Positions 17,587 to 24,501 of a stretch of 64,000 bases of DNA are shown here, in pieces. Both the position numbers and the translations under genes were made by a program. Under the pieces are notes generated by a model. That model saw only the letters and a program-made list of their open reading frames with translations, searched no databases and was not told the DNA's origin. Location: contig NZ_CAMLHM010000001.1 of assembly GCF_946479885.1 (NCBI RefSeq), positions 124,001-188,000 on the forward strand, written 5' to 3'. Source of the DNA: an uncultured Devosia sp. GTDB taxonomy: Bacteria > Pseudomonadota > Alphaproteobacteria > Rhizobiales > Devosiaceae. How positions within the stretch are numbered: position 1 is the stretch's first letter; every line of letters starts with the position of its first letter.

Positions 17587-18876
17587 CTATGCCGCATCCA
17601 CGACATGGGCGTAAGACCCCATGACCCGGCCGATCACGGCTCCCATGGGCGGCAGGGCTTCGCCTCGTGCATCGGTGGCCGCGAAGAGCGGCGCCAGGCG
17701 GGTCTGCTTGGCCGAGGAATAGTGGAATTCGTGGCCGTTGAGGTGGCCCGGCCAGGGCAGGTCGCCGGATTGGATCAAGCGGCGGTAGCCGAGGATGCGC
17801 TTGGGGCGGTCGATGCGGGTGGTGACGGGCAGCAGGCCCGCCATTGGGTGCCCCTGCCCCGCCTTGTCGACCAGGGCTTCGCCCAGCACCATGAAGCCAC
17901 CGCACTCGCCATAGAGCAGCGCGCCGCGGTCGCGGGCGGCGGTGAGGCCGGCCTTGAAGGCCGTCGCATTGGCCAGCGTCGCGCCGTGGAGCTCAGGGTA
18001 GCCGCCGGGCAGAAACACCGCGTCGGTGTCAGGCGCCGGCGCCTCATTGGCCAGCGGCGAGAAGAAGCTGAGTTCGGCGCCCATGGCGCGCCAGCCATCG
18101 AGCAGGTGCGGGTAGAGGAAGGCGAAGGCGTCGTCGCGGGCGATGGCGATGCGCTGGCCCAGTGGCGACAAAGGCCCGGGGGGCGTTTCACCATCGGCAA
18201 TCGGGGTGGCAAGCGCCTGCAACTGAGCCAGATCGAGGTAGTTGGCGATCGTCTCGGCGGCCGCGTCGAGAAAGGTGTCGAAGGCGGCCACTTCGCCGGG
18301 CAGCACGAGACCGAGGTGGCGCTCGGGCACGACCAGGGTGGCGTCGCGCGGGATGGCCCCCAGGCAGGCGATGCCGGTGGCAGCCAGCGCCTCGACCAGC
18401 ATGCGCTCATGCTTCATGGAGGCAACGCGGTTGAGGATGACGCCGGCAATGCGCACGCCCGGGCGCCAATTGGCGAAGCCGGCGACGAGCGGGGCCACCG
18501 ACTGGCTCTGCCGCTCGGCATCGACCACCAGCACCACCGGCAGTTCGAGCAACTCCGCCAGATCGGCGGTGGAGCCGGTATTGTCGGCGGCGCCGTCGAA
18601 CAGACCCATCACGCCTTCGACCAGCAGCAGGTCGGCGCCGGTGGACTGGATGGCAGCCAGGGATTTGAGGCGTGAGGCCGACATCGACCAGGGGTCGAGA
18701 TTGACCGCGTCGCGCAGGGCGGCGCGGGTGAGAAAGGCCGGGTCGATATAGTCCGGCCCGGTCTTGGCGGGGGCAACGACGAGGCCGCGGCGACGCAAGG
18801 CGGCCAGCAGGCCAAGCGTGACGACGGTCTTGCCCGAGCCGGAGCGCGGGGCCGCGATGACGAGGCCGCGGGTCAT
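17587..18876 (-). CDS. cobB: Hydrogenobyrinic/cobyrinic acid a,c-diamide synthase
   Basis: Amidates the a and c side chains of the corrin ring using glutamine and ATP. P-loop APRSGSGKT near residue 9, then KTGPDYIDPAF, VEGVMGLFDG in the ATPase half; the glutaminase half has FLPGGYPELH, YGECGGFMVLGE with the active cysteine, and GHEFHYS. 429 residues. In organisms with aerobic CobN this step comes before cobalt insertion, so its substrate is hydrogenobyrinic acid. It reads into cobQ across repeat C2. Confidence 0.95.
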   Translation of the reverse strand: MTRGLVIAAPRSGSGKTVVTLGLLAALRRRGLVVAPAKTGPDYIDPAFLTRAALRDAVNLDPWSMSASRLKSLAAIQSTGADLLLVEGVMGLFDGAADNTGSTADLAELLELPVVLVVDAERQSQSVAPLVAGFANWRPGVRIAGVILNRVASMKHERMLVEALAATGIACLGAIPRDATLVVPERHLGLVLPGEVAAFDTFLDAAAETIANYLDLAQLQALATPIADGETPPGPLSPLGQRIAIARDDAFAFLYPHLLDGWRAMGAELSFFSPLANEAPAPDTDAVFLPGGYPELHGATLANATAFKAGLTAARDRGALLYGECGGFMVLGEALVDKAGQGHPMAGLLPVTTRIDRPKRILGYRRLIQSGDLPWPGHLNGHEFHYSSAKQTRLAPLFAATDARGEALPPMGAVIGRVMGSYAHVVDAA

Positions 18877-18904
18877 GGGCGCACACCGATTAGCGCAGTC
18901 TGCC

Positions 18905-19000
18905 TTCCCTCCCCCTTGAGGGGAGGGATCGAGGGTGGGGGTCCCTCAGCAGTCCACTGCACCACCCCCTCCCCGGCCCTCCCCTCAAGGGGGAGGGGGC
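18905..19000. repeat. Family-A palindromic repeat pair (A5)
   Basis: Mirror-image halves with TTGAGGGGAGGG and CCCTCCCCTCAAGGGGG cores between cobA and cobB. The inner spacer AGCAGTCCACTGCACCACC resembles that of A6 and A11. Confidence 0.88.
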
Positions 19001-19020
19001 GCAAACTGTGAGCGTCGCGT

Positions 19021-19857
19021 TCAGCCAAAGACATGCCGGCGTGCCTCCCCGACATACCAGTCCAGTGACTGCCTGTAGGCGCTGACCGGGCCGAGGACGA
19101 CGATGGCGGGCGTCGGCACGTCAGTCAGCGCGTGCGCCTCGGCCAGCGTCGTCTCGATGACCGACTGATCTGATGTGGCGGCATGGGAGACAATGGCCAG
19201 CCGGTCGGCGCCGTCGCGGCCGGCGGCCAGCAGCTTTTCGGTGATCGAGCCCAGATGCTTGACCGCCATGAACATGACGATGACGGGCGCCGCGTGGGCC
19301 ACGGCGTTCCAGTCGACGCCGCCGGGCACGGCGCCGCTCTCGTCATGCCCGGTGAGGAAGATGACGGCCTGGTTGGTGTCGCGATGGGTGATCGGAATGC
19401 CGGCATAGGCGAGGCCGCCCAGGCCCGAGGAGATGCCGGGCACGATGCGGAAGGGGATGCCTGATCGCGCCAGCGCGCCGGCTTCCTCGCCGCCGCGGCC
19501 GAACATGAAGGGATCGCCGCCCTTGAGGCGGAGCACGCGCTTGCCCGAGCGGGCGAGGTCGATCAGCTGCAGGGAGATGTCGGCCTGCTTGGGCGAGGGC
19601 TTGCCGCCGCGCTTGCCGGCGAAAAGCAAGCGGGTGCGGCGCGGTGCCATGGCCAGCAGGCCGGGCGAGACCAGCGCGTCATGCACGATGACATCGGCCT
19701 GGCCGAGGGCATGGTAGGCCAATAGCGAAACGAGGCCGGGGCCGCCTGGGCCGGCGCCCACCAGCCAGACGGTGCCTGGCTCGAGCGCCGGAAAATCGGC
19801 ATGGTCGAGCGCAGCGAAGTGGCCGCGGCGGGCGGGGCGGCGGATCCAGTCAAACAT
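19021..19857 (-). CDS. cobA: Uroporphyrinogen-III C-methyltransferase
   Basis: Makes precorrin-2 by two SAM-dependent methylations, the branch point from haem to cobalamin or sirohaem. SUMT motifs: VWLVGAGPGGPGLVSLLA near residue 31, HDALV, RLKGGDPFMFGRGGEE, PGISSGLGGLAYAGIPITHRD and the C-terminal TPAIVVLGPV. 278 residues; about 25 residues precede the methylase fold, in line with the single-domain enzyme. Leftward, upstream of cobB, with repeat A5 between them. Confidence 0.95.
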   Translation of the reverse strand: MFDWIRRPARRGHFAALDHADFPALEPGTVWLVGAGPGGPGLVSLLAYHALGQADVIVHDALVSPGLLAMAPRRTRLLFAGKRGGKPSPKQADISLQLIDLARSGKRVLRLKGGDPFMFGRGGEEAGALARSGIPFRIVPGISSGLGGLAYAGIPITHRDTNQAVIFLTGHDESGAVPGGVDWNAVAHAAPVIVMFMAVKHLGSITEKLLAAGRDGADRLAIVSHAATSDQSVIETTLAEAHALTDVPTPAIVVLGPVSAYRQSLDWYVGEARRHVFG

Positions 19858-19876
19858 GGGGCTGAACTCGATGCTC

Positions 19877-19977
19877 GGCTCCCCTCCCCCTTGAGGGGAG
19901 GGGGCGGGGGTGGGGGTCCATCAGTGATCCACTGAACCACCCCCTCCCCGGCCCTCCCCTCAAGGGGGAGGGGGCGA
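19877..19977. repeat. Family-A palindromic repeat pair (A6)
   Basis: CTCCCCCTTGAGGGGAGGGG and CCCTCCCCTCAAGGGGGAGG with a short spacer, filling the divergent cobA/cobK gap. Confidence 0.88.
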
Positions 19978-20044
19978 TCGTCGCAGGCGCATAGCGGGCT
20001 TGAGAGAGCGCGGAGGAATAGGCACATTGGCCGTAAGGAGACTT

Positions 20045-20782
20045 GTGACCAAGATGAAGATTCTGATCCTGGGCGGCACGGCGGAGGCGCGCGAACTGGC
20101 GAACCGGCTGGTGGCTGGTGGCCATGACGTGACGACGTCCCTGGCGGGGCGGACGCAGGATCCCAAGCTGCCCGAAGGCAAGCTGCGCATGGGCAAGTTT
20201 GGCGGCATACCGGGGCTGGCCGCCTATTTGCGGGCGGCCGGCATCGAGCGGCTGGTGGATGCCACCCATCCCTATGCGGGCCTGATTTCCATCAACGCGG
20301 TTGCTGCCGCGCAGCAGACCGGCATTCCGCTGGTGCGCTACATGCGGCCGGCCTGGGAGCAGCAGCTGGGCCACCAATGGGTCACGGTGGAGACGGCCGC
20401 GGAGGCGGCTGCCGCCCTGCCGCCCAATGCCGATGTGCTGCTGACCACGGGCCATACCGGGCTCGAGCAGTTTCTCGAGCGCGACGATTGCCAGTTCGTG
20501 GTCCGCACCATCGAGGCGCCGATCGACAGCCTGCCGCGCCACGCGACCCTGCTGCAGACGCGGCCGCCCTATAGCGTCAGCGACGAGATGGCGCTGATGG
20601 AGCGCGAGGATATCACTCATCTGGTCACCAAGAATTCGGGTGGGGCGCAGACGGCGGCCAAGCTCGAAGCGGCCCAGCGGCTGGGGGTCAAGGTCATCAT
20701 GATCGCGCGGCCGGTCTATGGCCCGGCCAATGAGGTCGCCAGCGTCGACGAAGCGATCGCGGCGCTGGGGCTGTCGGGCTGA
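20045..20782 (+). CDS. cobK: Precorrin-6A reductase
   Basis: NADPH-dependent reduction of precorrin-6A to dihydro-precorrin-6B. N-terminal KILILGGTAEARELANRL is characteristic, with VDATHPYA near residue 75 and TKNSGGAQTAAKLEAA near the end. I choose GTG 20045 since AAGGAG ends four bases before it; the ATG at 20054 is 13 bases from the same site. 245 residues. Its last 67 bases are overlapped on the other strand by the end of cobE. Confidence 0.93.
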   Translation: MTKMKILILGGTAEARELANRLVAGGHDVTTSLAGRTQDPKLPEGKLRMGKFGGIPGLAAYLRAAGIERLVDATHPYAGLISINAVAAAQQTGIPLVRYMRPAWEQQLGHQWVTVETAAEAAAALPPNADVLLTTGHTGLEQFLERDDCQFVVRTIEAPIDSLPRHATLLQTRPPYSVSDEMALMEREDITHLVTKNSGGAQTAAKLEAAQRLGVKVIMIARPVYGPANEVASVDEAIAALGLSG

Positions 20783-21147
20783 CCGAAAGTGGCAAGGTTG
20801 AAGCCTGGCCGGCAGGCGGCGATGGCGCAGGTGGCGTAGCGCGACTTGCGTTTGCCGAGTAGCAAGGGGCCGGCGGCTGACGCAACGGCCTCGCAGGTGC
20901 CGGGAATGGCTGGCGCCAGGTCGTCGTCATCAAGGAAGTACAGCGGCTGGTCGTAATGCGCCGCAGCTTCAGCCAATGCGTTGCTGCCGCGCTTACGCAT
21001 GTGGGTGGCGAGCGCGGCAATGTCCTGCGGGTCGCGGTGGATTTCGGCGAGGCAGGCGGCGATGAGCGCGATGATTTCCTCGGCGCTCGCGGCCGTGGCG
21101 CAGCCCAATCCGATGATGAGCGGAGGCCGGTCGGGGATAGTCGTCAT
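20716..21147 (-). CDS. cobE: Cobalamin biosynthesis protein CobE (CbiG C-terminal type)
   Basis: About 143 residues matching the small CobE family, related to the C-terminal domain of CbiG and needed for aerobic cobalamin synthesis; its exact chemical role is not settled. Visible motifs are IIGLGCATAASAEEI near the N-terminus, LATHMRKRGSNALAEAA, a central FLDDDDLAP and the ACRPGFNLATFG close to the end. The last 67 bases lie opposite the 3' end of cobK, a longer convergent overlap than usual, and the extra tail after ATFG may be poorly conserved. Confidence 0.85.
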   Translation of the reverse strand: MTTIPDRPPLIIGLGCATAASAEEIIALIAACLAEIHRDPQDIAALATHMRKRGSNALAEAAAHYDQPLYFLDDDDLAPAIPGTCEAVASAAGPLLLGKRKSRYATCAIAACRPGFNLATFGQPDSPSAAIASSTLATSLAGP

Positions 21148-21346
21148 CTGTCGCCTCTCGAGAAAGAGGCAGGTTCGCCTAGACCGTTGCAGTCCGGACT
21201 TGGTCCCCTATTGGGTCGACCGCACCGAAATCTGTTTCAGTTCCGTCGTGGGAACTCTGCGCATTTCCGTTCTAGGCGGGCGGAAGCGCGTGGTCAATCA
21301 ATGGCTTGCCAGCGCCGGCCCGCAGATCGGAATGCTTCTGAAAATG

Positions 21347-21356
21347 ATTTGCAAAT
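21347..21356. promoter_or_regulatory. Perfect palindrome ATTTGCAAAT upstream of the efflux gene
   Basis: In an AT-rich patch within an otherwise GC-rich gap, about 70 bases before the cation-efflux start. It resembles metal-regulator operators of the Fur/Mur kind seen in alphaproteobacteria, but the match is short. The remainder of the 21148-21424 gap has a hairpin GCCTCT/AGAGGC (21153-21170) and no gene I can support. Confidence 0.35.
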
Positions 21357-21424
21357 TCAACGACTTGCCGGGCACAAAACTAGGCGCTATGGCCTGCTGA
21401 CCATCCCCCTTGGAAAAAGCCGCC

Positions 21425-22324
21425 GTGAGCATCGTCGCCAACAGGACACTGGCTATCGCCGCCGCCAGCCTGCTCGTCGGGCTGATCGTGCTCGGGCTCA
21501 AATTCCTGGCCTGGTATCTGACCGGGTCGATCGCGCTCTATTCTGATGCGCTCGAATCGATCGTCAATGTGGTGACGGCGATCGTGGCGCTGATCGCGGT
21601 GCGGCTGGCGCAGAAACCGGCCGACGCCGCCCTGCCCTATGGCTATCACAAGGCCGAGTATTTCTCCGCGGTGCTGGTGGGCGTGATGATCATCATCGCC
21701 GCCATCCTGATCGCGCGCGAGGCCGCCCTGGGCTTCATGGCGCCGCACCTGCCCGACGCGCCGGTGCAGGGCCTGGCCGTCAGCGGCGTGGCGACGCTGA
21801 TCAACGTGGTCTGGGCGTTCGTGCTGATCCGCCACGGCAGGGCCGTGCGATCGCCGGCACTGGAGGCCGATGGCCGGCACCTGCTGACCGACGTGATTTC
21901 CACCCTGGGCGTACTGGTCGGGCTGGCACTGGTGTTCCTCACCGGCTGGGCGCTGCTCGACCCGATCCTGGCGGGCCTGGTGGCCCTCAACATCCTGTGG
22001 TCGGGCTGGGGCGTGATCCGCCTGAGCGTTGGCGGGCTGATGGACGTGGCGGTACCGCCGCAGACGCAGAAGGTCATCCGCGAGATCATTGCCGGCAATG
22101 CCGATGGCGCCATCGAGGCTCATGACATCCGCACCCGGCAGGCGGGCAAGATGACCTTCATCGATTTCCACCTGGTGGTGCCGGGGGCGATGAGCGTGGA
22201 TAATGCCCATGCCATCTGCGACCGGATCGAGGCGCGGCTGCGCGAGGCGGTCAAGGATGTGCTGATCACCATCCATGTCGAGCCCGAGGAAAAAGCCAAG
22301 CATTCCGGCATCGTGGTGGTCTGA
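21425..22324 (+). CDS. Cation diffusion facilitator (metal efflux) protein
   Basis: Inner-membrane metal/proton antiporter. Six hydrophobic segments are visible across the first 200 residues, with the metal-site aspartate motifs SDALES in helix 2 and HLLTD in helix 5, then a cytoplasmic domain (VIREIIAGNADGAIEAHDIRTRQAG, FIDFHLVVPG) of the usual CDF C-terminal fold. Roughly 300 residues. The start is uncertain: GTG 21425 has GGAAAAAG five bases upstream, TTG 21410 is possible. Which metal (zinc, iron, manganese, cobalt) cannot be told from sequence; the nearby cobalt and zinc genes make it interesting but prove nothing. Confidence 0.88.
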   Translation: MSIVANRTLAIAAASLLVGLIVLGLKFLAWYLTGSIALYSDALESIVNVVTAIVALIAVRLAQKPADAALPYGYHKAEYFSAVLVGVMIIIAAILIAREAALGFMAPHLPDAPVQGLAVSGVATLINVVWAFVLIRHGRAVRSPALEADGRHLLTDVISTLGVLVGLALVFLTGWALLDPILAGLVALNILWSGWGVIRLSVGGLMDVAVPPQTQKVIREIIAGNADGAIEAHDIRTRQAGKMTFIDFHLVVPGAMSVDNAHAICDRIEARLREAVKDVLITIHVEPEEKAKHSGIVVV

Positions 22325-22413
22325 CTGAGCGGTGCGTAACCGCAGGACGACAATTTCGAATCTTGGCAACTGGCATAGGGTTCCCTCGTCAACCTTGGAG
22401 GAGGAGGATAAAT

Positions 22414-22587
22414 ATGAACCTGTCTGCGCCGACCCAACTGATGTTCATCATCGCCGTCGTGCTCGCGATTGTTGCACTCGTCGGCTACTTCGTGCCCACG
22501 ATTGCGATCATCGGCGTCTATTCGTTCTGGATCATGACGGCCGCATTCGTCGTGCTAGCCGCCGGCGTGCTGTTCCGCGGCACCTGA
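22414..22587 (+). CDS. Small two-helix membrane protein
   Basis: 57 residues, almost wholly hydrophobic: two membrane helices (LMFIIAVVLAIVALVGYF and SFWIMTAAFVVLAAGVL) with a short turn. An excellent ribosome site GGAGGAGGA precedes ATG 22414 by six bases, which makes it convincing as a real gene despite its size. Family unknown to me. Confidence 0.72.
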   Translation: MNLSAPTQLMFIIAVVLAIVALVGYFVPTIAIIGVYSFWIMTAAFVVLAAGVLFRGT

Positions 22588-22677
22588 GCCTCCCTGCGTC
22601 ACGGGGCCGGCCGAGGCGTCTTGGCCGGTCCACTCACCGCACTTGCGGCGCAGCGACCGAGGCGGCACATTGACGCC

Positions 22678-23145
22678 ATGCGCGCCTTTCTCCTCATCCT
22701 CCTTGCCATTGTGACCACCCCTGCTTTGGCGCAGGGCTGGCAGACATATGACAATGCCCGCTTCGGCTATTCTATCGACATTCCGCCCGGTTTCGACGTC
22801 GGGAGCGAGGCTGACAATGGCGATGGCGCCACCTTCTATCGAGAAGCCGGTGCGATGGATCTGTTCGTGTGGGGCGCCAACCTGCTGGAGGATTTTGCCA
22901 GCGAAGCCGAGCAGGCGCAGGTCTTCGCCACCGAGCAGGGCTACAACCTGACCTACCAGGCGACAACGCCGCAATGGACCAGCTTTTCGGGCACCGCGGC
23001 CGGCAAGGTGATGTATCAGCGCATGCAGCTGCTCTGCGACGGCCAGAGCTGGGCCGCCTTCCGCGTGGAATATGGCAAGCGGGACGTCGGTGAAATGAAC
23101 GCGGTCATCGAGCGCTTGGTGCAAAGCCTGCGGGGCGACTGCTGA
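22678..23145 (+). CDS. Secreted protein of unknown function
   Basis: 155 residues: a signal peptide (MRAFLLILLAIVTTPALAQ), then WQTYDNARFGYSIDIPPGF, a pattern seen in small periplasmic proteins that resemble PsbP/DcrB-like folds (an observation on the N-terminal pattern only). Ends with a cysteine two residues after an Arg-Gly; one more cysteine (LLCDG) could pair with it. I cannot assign a role. Confidence 0.7.
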   Translation: MRAFLLILLAIVTTPALAQGWQTYDNARFGYSIDIPPGFDVGSEADNGDGATFYREAGAMDLFVWGANLLEDFASEAEQAQVFATEQGYNLTYQATTPQWTSFSGTAAGKVMYQRMQLLCDGQSWAAFRVEYGKRDVGEMNAVIERLVQSLRGDC

Positions 23146-23162
23146 GGCACGGCCCGCACCCA

Positions 23163-23282
23163 CCCACCGCGCGGTACCTCCCCCTTGACGGGGGAGGCTA
23201 GGAGGGGGTGTTGAGAGCCCCGATATCCGGGCCAAACGCCCCCCACCCTTGATCCCTCCCCGCAAGGGGGAGGGTGTCGACT
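23163..23282. repeat. Family-A repeat, 120-base variant (A7)
   Basis: Reverse-complement orientation of the A3 element, differing at about seven of 120 positions by my hand alignment. It fills the convergent gap between the secreted protein and cobO. Confidence 0.88.
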
Positions 23283-23296
23283 AAGAGTCCTGCGGC

Positions 23297-23938
23297 TTAG
23301 AACTCGATACCCTTCTGCGCTTTCACCCCGGCACGGAAATGGTGTTTGATTTCAGTCATTTCGGTGACGAGGTCGGCGATCTCGATCAGTTCGTCCTTGG
23401 CGTTGCGACCAGTGACGATGACATGTTTGTCCTCGGGCTTGTTGCGCAGGAAGTCGACGACTTCCTCGATGGGCAGATAATCGTAGCGCAGCACGATATT
23501 GAGCTCGTCGAGCAGCACCAGCTTGTAGCTGGGGTCCGATATCAGCGCCTTGGCCTGCTCCCATGCCTTGCGGGCGGCGGCGAGGTCGCGCTGGCGGTCG
23601 GCGACGTCCCAGGTGAAGCCCTCGCCCATGGCATTGATGGTGACCAGGTCGGGGAATTTGAGCAGCACGTCGCGCTCGCCGGTCTCCCACACGCCCTTGA
23701 CGAACTGCACCACGCCGACCTTGAAGCCGTGGCCCAGCGCCCGGAACACCATGCCGAAGGCGGCGGTCGACTTGCCCTTGCCCTTGCCGGTATGGACGAT
23801 CAACAGGCCCTTTTCCTGGGTCTTGGTGGCGAGGATCTTGTTCCGCGCCTCGCGCTTCTTCTTCATCTTCTCGGCATGATAGGCGTCGCGCTCGGCCTCG
23901 CTCATCAGGTCGGTCTTCTTGGCGGGTCTGTCGGTCAT
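23297..23938 (-). CDS. cobO: Corrinoid adenosyltransferase
   Basis: Transfers the adenosyl group of ATP to the cob(I)yrinic diamide cobalt (CobO/BtuR/CobA-type). The unusual P-loop HTGKGKGKSTAAFGMVFRALGHG lies near residue 48, preceded by a basic helix; later VVQFVKG, LVLLDELNIVLRYDYL and VIVTGRNA are typical. 213 residues. Its ATG overlaps the stop of the kinase gene upstream (ATGA), so it is the last, translationally coupled gene of the riboswitch-controlled operon. Confidence 0.96.
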   Translation of the reverse strand: MTDRPAKKTDLMSEAERDAYHAEKMKKKREARNKILATKTQEKGLLIVHTGKGKGKSTAAFGMVFRALGHGFKVGVVQFVKGVWETGERDVLLKFPDLVTINAMGEGFTWDVADRQRDLAAARKAWEQAKALISDPSYKLVLLDELNIVLRYDYLPIEEVVDFLRNKPEDKHVIVTGRNAKDELIEIADLVTEMTEIKHHFRAGVKAQKGIEF

Positions 23939-24501
23939 GCGAGGCGCTCCGCGTGGGCTATGATGAGGCGAGCCGCTTCCGATGGCGGCAAATTGGTGGT
24001 GTCGAGATCGAGGCGGTTGGGATGGCCTAGCCGCAGCAGAGGTCGCTCATGCCGCTTGCGCTCGGCCTTGGCCGCATTGGTCGTCTTGAGCCGCAATTCG
24101 CGCTCGGGCGAGGGAATGCGAACGGCGTGGGCGGCATCCGATGCGGTCAGGAAAACGGGGACGAAGAGGCTGCGCCGCTGGGCCGCCGCGTCCATCACCT
24201 CGTCCAATGCCTGCCGGTCCATCGGATCGTCGTCCATCAGCGCGTTGGTCAGCACGAAACTGGCATCGGGTCCGGCCAGGTGGACCATTGCCGACAGCGC
24301 CTGGCGCCTGATGGTCATGATGAGCGGCCACACGCCCTCCGGAAGCGGAGTGGAACCATCCTCGCGGACCAGCGAGAAGATGACATTGTTGGCCAGGTGG
24401 TTGTCGAACAGCCGAGCCTTGGTCATGGCGCAGATGGCCTTGCCGATGGTCAGCTTGCCGACACCATAGTGGCCGATGAGATAGACGATGGTGTTGTTCA
24501 C
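23935..24501 (-). CDS. P-loop kinase-like protein inside the cobalamin operon
   Basis: 188 residues with a Walker A variant LIGHYGVGKLTIGKAI at the very N-terminus, then DNHLANNVIFSLV, and a pattern similar to small nucleoside/shikimate kinase-like AAA proteins. The start GTG 24501 overlaps the cobN stop (GTGA) and its own stop overlaps the cobO start (ATGA), so it is made from the same message and probably in step with CobN and CobO. I know no defined cobalamin enzyme of this type. A kinase role in nucleotide-loop precursor supply is one guess; a chance rider gene is another. Function unassigned. Confidence 0.72.
   Translation of the reverse strand: MNNTIVYLIGHYGVGKLTIGKAICAMTKARLFDNHLANNVIFSLVREDGSTPLPEGVWPLIMTIRRQALSAMVHLAGPDASFVLTNALMDDDPMDRQALDEVMDAAAQRRSLFVPVFLTASDAAHAVRIPSPERELRLKTTNAAKAERKRHERPLLRLGHPNRLDLDTTNLPPSEAARLIIAHAERLA

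Noticed and set aside
21148..21346. A second B12 riboswitch upstream of cobE or cobU
   Set aside because: I searched for the B12 box and the CCGCAACTG-type core in both gaps and found neither; only the one at 31016-31251 is real.
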